A DNA stretch of 64,000 bases from Microcoleus vaginatus PCC 9802 (GTDB lineage Bacteria > Cyanobacteriota > Cyanobacteriia > Cyanobacteriales > Microcoleaceae): NCBI GenBank assembly GCA_022701275.1, contig CP031740.1:1871001-1935000 (forward strand). Reading direction: 5' to 3'. This document shows positions 9,738 through 19,188 of this stretch, in pieces (within the stretch, counting starts at the first letter, position 1; each line of letters opens with the position of its first letter). The translations under genes were made by a program, and so were the position numbers. Below the pieces are notes generated by a model, which was not told where the DNA came from, made no database searches, and saw only the letters and a program-made list of their open reading frames with translations.

Positions 9738-9867
9738 CGATCGATCACAATACCGAATACTTAAAAATTACCTGCGGTCGATCGCCCTTCAATTCACGCT
9801 CGATCGCTCTCTTAATTTCTAGCATTATGGTTCTGCCAAGAGTGCGATATTTGTCAAGGGCGATCGG
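9738..9867. repeat. Dispersed 130-bp HIP1 repeat, copy 1
   Basis: Copy of a dispersed element running from CGATCGATCACAATACCG to GTCAAGGGCGATCGG. It has the same order of blocks as the full copies at 11055 and 21023 but several substitutions. It occupies most of the 365-bp gap between the AbiA-like gene and the DUF2817 gene; no gene is seen in the rest. Confidence 0.85.
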
Positions 9868-9963
9868 AGTGTTAGACCGCAACTACAATATAATTAATAG
9901 TTATGCCGTGTAAGTTATCTTTTGAGGCATAGTTGTAAAGCTACGGGTGGGTAATCAAGATTT

Positions 9964-11037
9964 ATGAGCTATTCAGAAGCATTTTCACCCAACTACATTA
10001 CTGCACGAGAGCGATTTCGAGCAGCATCTTCATCTTTTGGTTATCAGCACACAGCCTATCCCATTGATCGGGTTAGTCCAACTGGTGAAGAATTAACTAT
10101 TGATGTGGCGATCGGTGGTTCTTCAAACCCACGACGATGTGTAGTCATTTCTAGTGGCTTGCATGGAGTAGAAGGCTTTTTGGGATCTGCAATCCAACTT
10201 ACCTTGTTAGAAAAGCAGCAACTCCTCACATCCTTGTCACCTGATGTTAAGGTTGTATTTATTCATGCTCTGAATCCTTATGGTTTTGCATGGCGACGAC
10301 GTTGGAATGAAAACAACATAGACTTAAACCGTAACTTTTTATTATCTGAAGAAGTTTTTGATGGCAGTCCAAAGGACTATCCTAAACTCAATTCGTTTCT
10401 AAATCCTACTTTACCTCCATCACGCTTTGAACCTTATATTTTTCAAGCTATTTGGCTGATCTTGAGATATGGAATGACCAGTTTGAGAAACACTTTTCCT
10501 GTAGGGCAATACGATTTTCCAAAGGGACTTTTTTTTGGTGGCCATGCTGCATCCAAAACTCAAGAGATTCTAGCTAGCAATTTGCCCCAATGGATTGGTA
10601 ATGCTTCAGAGGTAGTGCATATTGATTTCCACACAGGTTTAGGACGCTGGGGAACTTATAAGCTTTTGCTTGACGGATCTGCAACATCAGAATCTTGTTC
10701 AAGACTAGCTCAACGATTTGGAGCAGAAACAATAGAACCGAACAATACAGAAGGTGTGTCATATCCAATTCGCGGTGGATTAAAAACTTGGTGCCAAGCT
10801 CTTCTACCAGAGTGTCGCTATGATTTACTAACTGCAGAATTTGGCACTTACTCAACGATTAAAGTCTTGAAGGCATTGCGGGCGGAGAATCGTGCTTACT
10901 GGTGGGGTAAGTCAGACCAAAGCTATGAATGGACAAAAGACCAGTTGGTAGAAATGTTTGCACCCATATCTCGCAAGTGGCGAGAACAATGCTTAGCTCA
11001 AGGACTTGATCTTTGTAAACGAGCCTTGATGGACTGA
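9964..11037 (+). CDS. DUF2817 family protein, M14 carboxypeptidase-like
   Basis: 357 residues. Zinc carboxypeptidase-like motifs are in the right order: SSGLHGVEGFLGSA (HxxE zinc ligands, about 67-70), NNIDLNRNF (about 117-125), HIDFHTGLGRWG (third ligand His, about 222) and LTAEFGTYS (putative catalytic Glu, about 291). This pattern defines the DUF2817 branch of M14-like metallopeptidases; the substrate is unknown. No signal peptide is seen, so cytosolic action is likely. The gene stands alone, bracketed by two copies of the 130-bp repeat (9738 and 11055), which suggests it lies in an exchangeable tract. Confidence 0.85.
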   Translation: MSYSEAFSPNYITARERFRAASSSFGYQHTAYPIDRVSPTGEELTIDVAIGGSSNPRRCVVISSGLHGVEGFLGSAIQLTLLEKQQLLTSLSPDVKVVFIHALNPYGFAWRRRWNENNIDLNRNFLLSEEVFDGSPKDYPKLNSFLNPTLPPSRFEPYIFQAIWLILRYGMTSLRNTFPVGQYDFPKGLFFGGHAASKTQEILASNLPQWIGNASEVVHIDFHTGLGRWGTYKLLLDGSATSESCSRLAQRFGAETIEPNNTEGVSYPIRGGLKTWCQALLPECRYDLLTAEFGTYSTIKVLKALRAENRAYWWGKSDQSYEWTKDQLVEMFAPISRKWREQCLAQGLDLCKRALMD

Positions 11038-11054
11038 AGGAGTTGCGACGGTAA

Positions 11055-11184
11055 GCGATCGCAATACCCAATACTTCAAAATTACCATTTGGTCGATCGC
11101 TCTTCAATTCGGTATTGCGATCGCTCTCTTAATTTCTAGCGTTATTGTTCTGCTAAGAGTGCGATATTTGTCAAGGGCGATCGC
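11055..11184. repeat. Dispersed 130-bp HIP1 repeat, copy 2 (full)
   Basis: Begins and ends with GCGATCGC. The left half is a hairpin with perfect 14-bp arms (GCGATCGCAATACC and GGTATTGCGATCGC). The right half carries a second small hairpin, CTCTTA...TAAGAG. It is nearly identical to the copy at 21023-21152. The rest of the gap 11038-11391 has no visible gene. Confidence 0.9.
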
Positions 11185-11391
11185 CCGGAGTAAGTGAGGT
11201 AACCTATTTACAGTGTAACTGATAGCTATAATTTATAATTATGAACTCAATCCAGTTTAAAAGATTCATAAATATCAATAGAATTAGAGGCGCCTATAAG
11301 GAATTGCGCCCAGACTTTTTTAAGATGTCTATTCATCACTAGAGCTGATCATTGTCTGTTTAGAACTACAGGAAATAGCAATAACAACTAC

Positions 11392-14300
11392 TCATCGGGT
11401 TTGGCTTTGCAAAGCCAATTTTTGATAGTTCTGTCGAATAGGAATCTGAATGATGAACTCTGCTCCCTGGCCGGGATGAGAAACACACTTCAACTGTCCG
11501 CGGTGTTTTTCTACCACAATCTGGTAGCTGATTGATAGCCCCAGACCCGTGCCCTTCCCTACGGGTTTCGTCGTGAAGAACGGGTCGAACAGCCGCCGGT
11601 TCACTTCCTCTGTCATACCGGGGCCATTGTCGCAAATGCGAATCACAACAAATTGGGGAGCTTTGCGGGTCGCACCGAGCTTGGAGGAATCCACCTCAGC
11701 CGAAGAAAATGTAGAGCTTTCCGCAATGGGGGGATTGGAAATCGGGGATTTTTCTTCTTCCCCATACCCCACTGAGGTGCGAATTGCGATCGCCCGCGGC
11801 CCCCTTTGGTCATTGAGAGTGTCAATCGCATTCGCCAGTAAATTTACAAACACCTGGTTCAGTTGGCCGGCATAGCACTCCACCAGGGGCAGCGGGCCGT
11901 ACTCTTTAATTATTTGAATGGCAGACTGGTCTAATTTGGCTTGCAGTCGGTGCTGCAAAATCAATAAGGTGTTATCAATGCCCTCATGGATATCGACCTC
12001 TTTCATTTCCGCTTCATCCAGTCGCGAGAAGTTTCGCAGGGAGAGGACTATTTCGCGAATTCGGTCTGCCCCGACCTTCATCGAATCCAGCACTTTGGGT
12101 AAGTCTTCCATCAAGAAATCTAATTCGATTGCCTCAATATCCTCAACAATCGCTGCTGTGGGATAGGGGTATTGTTCTTGATAGAGTTTCACCAGTCCTA
12201 GTATGTTTTCACTGTATGTTCTGACGTGACTCAGGTTGCCATATATGAAGTTAATCGGGTTATTGATTTCGTGGGCCACCCCGGCCACCATCTGTCCGAG
12301 GGAGGACATTTTCTCAGTCTGAATTAGCTGGGTCTGGGTGCGCTTGAGTTCTTGGAAAGAAAGCTCTAGTTGTTCGGCTTGTTTTTTTAATTGCGCTTCT
12401 GATATTCGCAGAGCTTGCTCTATCTGCACGCGATCGCGAATTTCCTGGCTCAGGAGCAGATTTTTTTCCTTTAATTCCTGCGTCCTCTCTTCCACTTTAT
12501 GTTCTAAAGTCCGGCTGTAATCTTCTAATTGCTCATTGGCTTGTTTCAGGTTGTCAGTCGCCTCAGACAAATTGGCATAGAGTCGGGCATTTTCCAAGGA
12601 AATCGCCGCTTGAGAGCAGAGCACGGTTAAAACTTCCAGGCGATCGGGAGTAAACGCACTCCTTGTCAGATTATTTTCCAAGTAAAGCAGACCAATGAGC
12701 TTTCCTTTATGGACGATCGGCATACATAAAATAGACTTGGGTTGGGCGTGGACGATATAGCTATCCCTGGTAAAAATCCCCTCCTGACTCGCATCATTTA
12801 AGACCACATCTTTCTGAGTTCTAGCCACATAATTGAGGAGAGAAAACGGCAATTTTTGACTCGTTTCTATTGGTGGGGATTGCAGCACTATTACCTCATT
12901 ATTATCTATGCTTGCCGTCCCTTCTACCACCAGTTGACCATCTTTTTCTAAAATTAAGTAGCTTTTTTCAGCCCCAGCATTCTCAATCGCAATTTTCAAT
13001 AACTTAGAAAGCAGACTTTCCAGAACAATTTCGCCAGAAATAGCTTGAGAAGATTTCATCACAGAGGCGAAATCCAGTGCTGCAAAACTCCCCGTAGTCG
13101 TCGAGCTGGTCGTCCGCGATACGTCGAATCTGGGGGCTTCTTTAGTCAGTATTCGCGAGAAAAATTCAGGATATTCTTCTGATAAATCCTGCACTTTTGC
13201 CTTCGCTCCCCAGCGAACATAGCCATAGTAAGCATCCGTCAAATAAATCTCCGCTATCTTCTCCCTGCCGCGAGAGAAATAAAACTCGGCAGCGCGTTCA
13301 TTAGCTAGGGCTTCTTCCTGAATGTATCCCTGTTCTCTGGCTCCTTGAATGCTAGCGTCATAATACTCCATCGCTTTGCCAATTTTACCCAATACCCGCG
13401 CTTTCTCCGCCTCCACTAACTCGTACTTATGCTGGAAGTTAGACGGGGCATGAAATGCCCATTTCTGCATTTTTTCTTGATTAGCTTCAACTAAGCTGAT
13501 GTATTGCTGTTGTTCGGCGTCTGAAGCTTGAGGATAAACAGCGAGTAGAGCGAGGGAATAATAGAAGTTGTGAGGAGCACTAACTACCATTCCCATCACG
13601 CTGACTGCGTGTTCGGCGGCTAAACTGGCATTGGCAACGGCATTCTTTGGTTCTTTAAAGAGATATAAGAGAATTGTCTTAGCTAGATAAGTAATAAACA
13701 GCAAAATTGTATTGTTAGTTTCAATAAAAACAGGCAACATTTGTGTTTCATTAAAACTTTTGCCAACCAACTGACATTTGGCCTCAGATTCATTTTGAAG
13801 ATTTAGCGTCACTTGGTGAAATATCTGGATGTAATAGATAGAATAGTCTTGTTTTAGTTTGAGCGCTAAATCAAGATATTGCTCTTGTTCCTCTTCTATA
13901 ATATCTAATCGTTCGCCAGTCAAAAATATGCTCGCACAATAGACAGTAACACAATAACCGGCATATTCTATATCTCCAGTTTCCAGTCCACTTTGAAACG
14001 CTGACAGTAAGGGGAGTAAAGCTTGTTTAGCTGGCGCTTTCCAGTGTATAACAAAGCCATAAAATAATTGATTAACTCTACATTTAAGCGAGTTTGCATT
14101 AAATTTATTCAACAACTTTAATGCCAAGTGACCAGACTGATATCCGGCATCTATATCCCCTATTACCGAACACAGTATTAAACTATAAAAAGCATACGCA
14201 AAAGCAGCAATAGAGGAATATCCATACTCCATGCAGATTTTAACCAAAGTCACTGCAAGTGGGAGCAAAATTGCGGGATTAGCAGCAAGAACAGGAGAAA

Positions 14301-17103
14301 TAAGAGAAGTCAGTATACTTAAAGCCGCTATTTTGTAAGGGTCTGTCATCTCTGGGAGATTGTCTAAGTCTGCGATATCTGGCAACTCAACCACAAAACC
14401 CCCGTTACCCTCGTCCTTTGACAAGGAAACACCCAGCATATCCAGCACTTGCATCCCAGTATCAATGGCTTTTAACATCTGATTTTGAGCCATATAAAAC
14501 TGGATTTGTAGCTCGTATACTTTCACTTTTTCCAGCAGGGTGGTAGCTTGTTGCAGAACAACTTCAGCAAGAATTGCTGACTTTTCGTAATTGGTATTAA
14601 TATATTCTGCTTCCACCGCTTCTACATAGAGTGCTAGTGTCAGATCGTAGTTACTCTGCCAACTGTTTTCTGCCAAGAGTTCTAACCCTACTCTTAGTTG
14701 CGTGACAGCAGTTTCATAAGCTGTTGCGGCCTTAGCTTTTTTGCCTGCTATCAAATTTAATCGGGCTAGACGATCTTTTTTTGCCTGATTGGTGATGAAG
14801 TCAGCCCCAACATTTAACTGATTGACAATCTCAAAGATATTTTCTTCAATCTCCTCTGTTGGAGTATGCTCTAGTAGCAGTTCACCAATTTTAAAGTGGG
14901 TCTGTTGTTTCTGAAATTCCGGAATAAGAGAATACGCCGCTTGCTGCACCCGGTCATGGAGAAATTTGTAAGCGATAGGCGCGTGATAGCTGTAAGGCAA
15001 AGGGGCAGGTGAGGATAATAGCAGAGGAGAATCTGGAGCTATTCTCTCCTTTACTTCCCTGCTCATTTCATCTGAGGTAAAAACGAGAGGGATTTTGTAG
15101 GCTTCGCTCAGGGGCAAAACCAAGCCAGCCTGAAGCGCTTCCCATAAATCAGCGGCCGTTTCCGACTCAGATTTTTCATTGACAATAGCCAGAACTTCTA
15201 AATTAAATTTGTCTCCAATACAGGCGGCTAACTTTAAGACATCCTGCGTCTCTTCCGGGAGTTTTTGAATATTTCTGGAAATCAGTTCGACGACATTATA
15301 ATCTGTGATGCCTACCGCTTGAATTTGGTTCAATGACCAATGCCAGCACCCAGCACTGAAATCAAAGGTCAATAGCTTTTCTTGATGCAGAGTAGCGAAC
15401 ATCTGAGTCAAGAAGAAAGGATTGCCCTGCGTTTTATTGAAAAGTAGCTCGGACAATTCAGAAACCCGGTTTCTCAGAGCGGAAGACTCATTGAGGGTAT
15501 CTGCTACCAGCAAGCTGACGTTGCTAATATCCAAAGGACGGAGGATTATATTATTTACAACCGCCCCATTCTTTTGAATCTCCTCCAACGTCAGCATCAA
15601 CGGATGGGTCGGACTAACTTCGTTATCTCGATAGGCTCCCATCAGCAGTAAATATTGGCTGTCCGGGTCACAAATCAGCAAATCAATCAACTTGAGCGAT
15701 GCCGAATCTGCCCACTGTAAGTCATCCAAAAATACGACGAGCGGGTGTGAGGGTTTAGTAAATACATGAATGAATTCTTTAAACACCCGATTAAAGCGAT
15801 TCTGGGATTCAGATGGCCCTAATTGGGGAATAGCTTCTTGAGTACCGACAATCAGTTCGACTTCGGGAATGACATCTACTAGGACTTGGCCATTTGACCC
15901 TAAAGCTTCTAAGAGTTTCTCTTTCCAAATCGCTAGTTTTTCCGAACTTTCTGTTAACAGATGCCGCATCAAGCCCTGAAAGGCTTGAATCAAAGAAGCA
16001 TAAGGAATATTTCGCTTTAATTGGTCAAATTTACCGGAGATAAAATACCCGCGCTGCTTGAGAATCGGTTTTTGAACTTCATTCACTAAGGAAGATTTGC
16101 CAATCCCTGAGTAACCGCTCACTAGCATCATTTCGCTGGTACCGCCGGAGACTCGCTCAAAGGCTGCCATCAAAGTGGCTACTTCTTGCTCACGACCATA
16201 GAGCTTTTGCGGGATGATAAATTGTCCAAATTTATCCCTCTTACCGATTGGAAATTTGTCAATTTTCCCATTCGCTTGCAGTTGATGACGGCATATTTCT
16301 AGGTCAGCTTTTAGCCCCCTAGCGCTTTGGTATCTGTCTTCAGCCGTTTTGGCTAATAATTTCATTACAATGTCAGAAATTGCTTGGGGAATCTCACCGA
16401 TTTGCTGATGGGGCGGCACTGGTCTTTTAGCGATATGGCAGTGAATTAATTCCAGGAGGTCCGTGGCTTGATGGGGCAGCTTTCCAGTTAGCATTTCATA
16501 AAAGGTGACACCTAATGAGTAAAAGTCGGTGCGGTAGTCAATTGATCGATTCATCCGCCCGGTTTGTTCTGGGGACATATAGGCAAGGGTGCCTTCTAGC
16601 AAGTTGGGACTGCTGAGAATCTGGTTTTCTCGCTCTAGGTGCGTGGCAATGCTAAAATCGATAATTTTTATTTGACCAGTTTTGCGGTTGATAATAATAT
16701 TCTGCGGTTTAATATCTTTATGAATAATCTTATTTTCATGCAGTTGAGCTAGGGTCTCTGCTAGATGAATTGCCAGACTCAGAAATTCGTTGATTTCAAG
16801 GTGTTTAGCCGTGATTAGGTTTTTCAGGGAGTCTCCTCCAAAATCTTCTAATATCAGCGCCAGACCGTTATTATGCTTTTCCACAGAGTAACCTTTGATA
16901 ATCCCGGCTAGATTCATAGTTTTGACAATTTTATATTCATGCCTCAATCGTGCGATTTCTTCTATTGTGGGATACTCGGGTTTGAGGGTTTTTACTATAA
17001 CCGGAGTTAGGTCGGACTCCCTAACGCCGCTATAAATAACTGTATTGACACCTTCATGAAGGGGCAACGATAAAAGTTTGTAACCGGGCAGCGTGGTATT
17101 CAT
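11392..17103 (-). CDS. Ser/Thr kinase - AAA ATPase - GAF - histidine kinase multidomain signalling protein
   Basis: 1903 residues. Order: protein kinase at about 5-270 (HKDIKPQN catalytic loop; IIDFSIA in place of DFG, usual for this family; YMSPEQTGR). Then an AAA-type ATPase with P-loop SGYSGIGKSSLV at about 325-340 and Walker B VVFLDDLQWAD at about 455. A long helical TPR-like region follows (about 600-1300), then GAF (about 1345-1500), coiled coil, HisKA with VAGVAHEINNP (His about 1610), and HATPase with NQVFVNLLANAID and GKGTGLGLSISYQI. This is the trifunctional kinase/ATP-binding/histidine kinase family found widely in filamentous cyanobacteria (HstK-type). It is probably cytosolic; the signal is unknown. 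No response regulator is adjacent. Its histidine kinase module closely resembles that of the permease-kinase at 21262. Confidence 0.95.
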   Translation of the reverse strand: MNTTLPGYKLLSLPLHEGVNTVIYSGVRESDLTPVIVKTLKPEYPTIEEIARLRHEYKIVKTMNLAGIIKGYSVEKHNNGLALILEDFGGDSLKNLITAKHLEINEFLSLAIHLAETLAQLHENKIIHKDIKPQNIIINRKTGQIKIIDFSIATHLERENQILSSPNLLEGTLAYMSPEQTGRMNRSIDYRTDFYSLGVTFYEMLTGKLPHQATDLLELIHCHIAKRPVPPHQQIGEIPQAISDIVMKLLAKTAEDRYQSARGLKADLEICRHQLQANGKIDKFPIGKRDKFGQFIIPQKLYGREQEVATLMAAFERVSGGTSEMMLVSGYSGIGKSSLVNEVQKPILKQRGYFISGKFDQLKRNIPYASLIQAFQGLMRHLLTESSEKLAIWKEKLLEALGSNGQVLVDVIPEVELIVGTQEAIPQLGPSESQNRFNRVFKEFIHVFTKPSHPLVVFLDDLQWADSASLKLIDLLICDPDSQYLLLMGAYRDNEVSPTHPLMLTLEEIQKNGAVVNNIILRPLDISNVSLLVADTLNESSALRNRVSELSELLFNKTQGNPFFLTQMFATLHQEKLLTFDFSAGCWHWSLNQIQAVGITDYNVVELISRNIQKLPEETQDVLKLAACIGDKFNLEVLAIVNEKSESETAADLWEALQAGLVLPLSEAYKIPLVFTSDEMSREVKERIAPDSPLLLSSPAPLPYSYHAPIAYKFLHDRVQQAAYSLIPEFQKQQTHFKIGELLLEHTPTEEIEENIFEIVNQLNVGADFITNQAKKDRLARLNLIAGKKAKAATAYETAVTQLRVGLELLAENSWQSNYDLTLALYVEAVEAEYINTNYEKSAILAEVVLQQATTLLEKVKVYELQIQFYMAQNQMLKAIDTGMQVLDMLGVSLSKDEGNGGFVVELPDIADLDNLPEMTDPYKIAALSILTSLISPVLAANPAILLPLAVTLVKICMEYGYSSIAAFAYAFYSLILCSVIGDIDAGYQSGHLALKLLNKFNANSLKCRVNQLFYGFVIHWKAPAKQALLPLLSAFQSGLETGDIEYAGYCVTVYCASIFLTGERLDIIEEEQEQYLDLALKLKQDYSIYYIQIFHQVTLNLQNESEAKCQLVGKSFNETQMLPVFIETNNTILLFITYLAKTILLYLFKEPKNAVANASLAAEHAVSVMGMVVSAPHNFYYSLALLAVYPQASDAEQQQYISLVEANQEKMQKWAFHAPSNFQHKYELVEAEKARVLGKIGKAMEYYDASIQGAREQGYIQEEALANERAAEFYFSRGREKIAEIYLTDAYYGYVRWGAKAKVQDLSEEYPEFFSRILTKEAPRFDVSRTTSSTTTGSFAALDFASVMKSSQAISGEIVLESLLSKLLKIAIENAGAEKSYLILEKDGQLVVEGTASIDNNEVIVLQSPPIETSQKLPFSLLNYVARTQKDVVLNDASQEGIFTRDSYIVHAQPKSILCMPIVHKGKLIGLLYLENNLTRSAFTPDRLEVLTVLCSQAAISLENARLYANLSEATDNLKQANEQLEDYSRTLEHKVEERTQELKEKNLLLSQEIRDRVQIEQALRISEAQLKKQAEQLELSFQELKRTQTQLIQTEKMSSLGQMVAGVAHEINNPINFIYGNLSHVRTYSENILGLVKLYQEQYPYPTAAIVEDIEAIELDFLMEDLPKVLDSMKVGADRIREIVLSLRNFSRLDEAEMKEVDIHEGIDNTLLILQHRLQAKLDQSAIQIIKEYGPLPLVECYAGQLNQVFVNLLANAIDTLNDQRGPRAIAIRTSVGYGEEEKSPISNPPIAESSTFSSAEVDSSKLGATRKAPQFVVIRICDNGPGMTEEVNRRLFDPFFTTKPVGKGTGLGLSISYQIVVEKHRGQLKCVSHPGQGAEFIIQIPIRQNYQKLALQSQTR

Positions 17104-17609
17104 ATTCGTTTTTTCGATTGGTCCGATTATTCGGGTGGGGAATTGATGGATGGGAACCTGAGACAGCGATCTTCGATCGCCTGTTGGGAAAGATTAAACG
17201 AGCAGAGCATCAGCTTGTTAGCAAGTGCCAATATTTTGTCCGCTCCTTCAATGCTAAAGTGCATTATTGTCTAATCTTTAACTATAACTATAATACCTGT
17301 GCGGAAGTTGGAAAACCAAGGATTGGCGCTTGGATAAGCCCATTCCGATAAATTCTGCGATCGCACTATCTAAACCATCTGTTTAAAGTTCTCTGGACGT
17401 ACTCCGAACAGACGCTTAAAGTTTTGATAACTCAGGTTCTTTACATCCCAGTAGCTCATTATCTGTCTCAGCCTGAATTATTCCAACTTAGGATTATACA
17501 TCCTACTACAACCTATTTGTAGCAATTCGACCGGGCGCGATCATTGCTCTTAACAGTGTACAGGTCGCGATCGCCTTGCCTACTTTTTTAAGAGGTCTAT
17601 TGTAAGAGT
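17104..17609. other. Intergenic, no recognised gene
   Basis: About 500 bp upstream of the large kinase, AT-rich with scattered GCGATCG sites. A short open frame from 17118 lacks family features. The kinase promoter should be here on the reverse strand, but I cannot place it. Confidence 0.5.
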
Positions 17610-17825
17610 GTGCTAACCATAGCTGAGTTAGTTGAGGGCGCGATCGTCGCTAAGTTGAAAACCTGGTCTGTAAGTGAGCAAGATGCGATTATGGAAGAAC
17701 TTGAAGATGAGCCCAGAGGGGAACCCGCATATACTTGTTATCCCAACGCTCTTGCCAAACTTGCAGCGCGACGGGCTTAGTATCACGCAGGTAAAACCCA
17801 AGAACTCGCTCCAGAAACCTGGTGA
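17610..17825 (+). pseudogene. Decayed RelB/ParD-like antitoxin
   Basis: A GTG at 17610 opens a frame reading LTIAELVEGAIVAKLKTW, then SVSEQDAIMEELEDEPRG and NALAKLAARRA. A TAG interrupts at 17778, and the same frame resumes YHAGKTQELAPETW before a TGA at 17823. The wording matches a common cyanobacterial small antitoxin family (motifs SEQDAI..EELEDE, ALAKLA, YRAGKTQELDPETL as I recall it). Here there is a small internal deletion and a CAG-to-TAG type stop. No RelE-like toxin follows. It is best read as a dead toxin-antitoxin remnant. Confidence 0.6.
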
Positions 17826-17884
17826 ATTCGCGTAATACAGCCCGCGTCGGTAACAGGATCAAAAGTTACAAAAAAGGGCAATGG

Positions 17885-18157
17885 ATGCAAACCATCCTTT
17901 GGAGTCGTGAAGAAGTCCCGCCTCGTGCCAAACATTTGTATGAGAGCAGCATCCGCCCAAAAATTAACTTAGAAGAGAATGTTCGTAGGATGGTAATCAT
18001 TGATATAGAAACAGGCGACTATAAAGTTGATGAAAATGGTTTACACGCTGCTGATTACCTAAGTGCGAAACATCCAAATGCTAGACTCTTGCGTCTCTGT
18101 ATTTGATTTAAACTTGCTGCATCTCTAGGTAGTGTCATTGAGCGTCTCTCTAAGTGA
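17885..18157 (+). pseudogene. Conserved cyanobacterial small protein with premature stop
   Basis: From the ATG at 17885 the frame reads MQTILWSREEVPPRAKHLYE, then IRPKINLEENVRRMVIIDIE and TGDYKVDENGLHAADYL, ending RLLRLCI at a TGA (18104). The frame continues beyond that stop as FKLAASLGSVIERLSK to a second TGA at 18155. The pattern matches a small family of unknown function in cyanobacteria (YE..IRP......G..V.ID.ETGDYE.DE......L...HP.A), which usually continues past this point. The stop therefore looks like a lesion. It may still make a 73-residue product. Confidence 0.55.
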
Positions 18158-18240
18158 TTTCACGTATGGTAGATGATAGATATGCTAAACTTAATTTTAT
18201 TAGATATTGCTTGAAAGTCAAGCGGTTTGAGTTTAAATTG

Positions 18241-18410
18241 ATGAGAACGTTTACTGCGGTGGTTCCGAAAGACCCTGACACTAATTTATATGTAGTCAAT
18301 GTTGCCGGTTTCTAAGAGAGCGCATTCTCAATGAGAAACTTTAGATGGCCTACAAGCGAACTTAGGTGAAGCGAGTGAAATGTTGTTGGAGGATGAGAAT
18401 CCAGCATTAA
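18241..18410 (+). pseudogene. HicB-like antitoxin remnant
   Basis: Frame 1 from the ATG at 18241 reads MRTFTAVVPKDPDTNLYVVN followed by VAGF and a TAA. In another frame the family continues AHSQ, a TGA, then ETLDGLQANLGEASEMLLED. Together they give the HicB pattern (KDPD.N.YV..VPGFPGAHSQGETLDEL..NL.E...MLLED) with one frameshift and one internal stop. No intact HicA neighbour is present. Confidence 0.75.
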
Positions 18411-18636
18411 ATCGGCCTTCTCTTCAGTACGAGCTTCAATTAAGTACGATCGCTCTTTTAGTCTTTACCCTTAATTATTCTAGTTTGTATAGTTGCTAGG
18501 ATAGCAGCGAATACTAACCGGACTGCAACTCATGCTAAAAACCATCAAAGGTATTTGCATTACTTGCCAAACAATTCTATGATGGTTCATCATAATCTTG
18601 ATGATTGTTTCGTTTCATTCTTCAAACTAAGCTAAT

Positions 18637-19037
18637 ATGCGATCGCTGGTGTTGACTCTAGCTCTCATATGTTTAGCCACCCCCGCTGTTGCCACAACCT
18701 GCGAGGAAAGCTTTCACAAAAAGGGGGACTTTTTGAATGGTGCCGCCTTTTCTGCACGTGTTCAGGTTGAGGGGTGATCGATAGAGAGAGCATTTTCCCA
18801 ATTACGACCCATTTTGCCCCGCGAGGGTATCAAGACTCTCAGCACGGATCTGAACTTAGGTGTAATGAAATCCGAAAATCCCGCCACAGCATTTCAGCGT
18901 GCTTTGCGAATTGAGGTATTTGCCTCAATTGGCAAAGCAATCTATTAAATGTTGAAATAATCTTTACGCTTCCGAGTGGGGTGGGTGCAAGTAAAGACAC
19001 CGTGAAGGGATACTTGTGTGGTGGACGAAATCAATAG
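18637..19037 (+). pseudogene. Signal-peptide protein, broken by a stop and a frameshift
   Basis: The ATG at 18637 opens with a secretion signal (MRSLVLTLALICLATPAVAT) followed by TCEESFHKKGDFLNG. An in-frame TGA follows ARVQVEG; the same frame then continues SIERAFSQLRPILPREGIKT and ENPATAFQRALRIEVFAS. A frameshift near 18940 moves the reading to LLNVEIIFTLPSGVGASKDT and KGYLC, up to a TAG at 19035. The continuity across both lesions shows a single decayed gene for an exported protein of unknown function. Confidence 0.6.
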
Positions 19038-19098
19038 TTCCCGCCAACTACAAATTAATATCTAATCATTCATTTGATGAATTTTAGTTTCCAACACT

Positions 19099-19186
19099 CG
19101 ATCGCAATACCCGATACTTCAAAATTATCAGTAGAGCGATCGCCCTTCAATGAACGTGCGATCGCTCTCGGGGTTTCTAGCGTTAA
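19099..19186. repeat. Dispersed 130-bp HIP1 repeat, copy 3 (truncated)
   Basis: Left 88 bp of the repeat (CGATCGCAATACCCGATACT through GCGATCGCTCTCGGGGTTTC to TAGCGTTA). The right hairpin is missing; the copy ends at the 3' end of the LuxR-type gene. Confidence 0.8.
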
Positions 19187-19188
19187 GT

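Noticed and set aside
11392..17103. Possible fusion artefact of several genes
   Set aside because: Kinase-ATPase-GAF-histidine kinase is a known single-protein architecture in filamentous cyanobacteria and the frame is open throughout.
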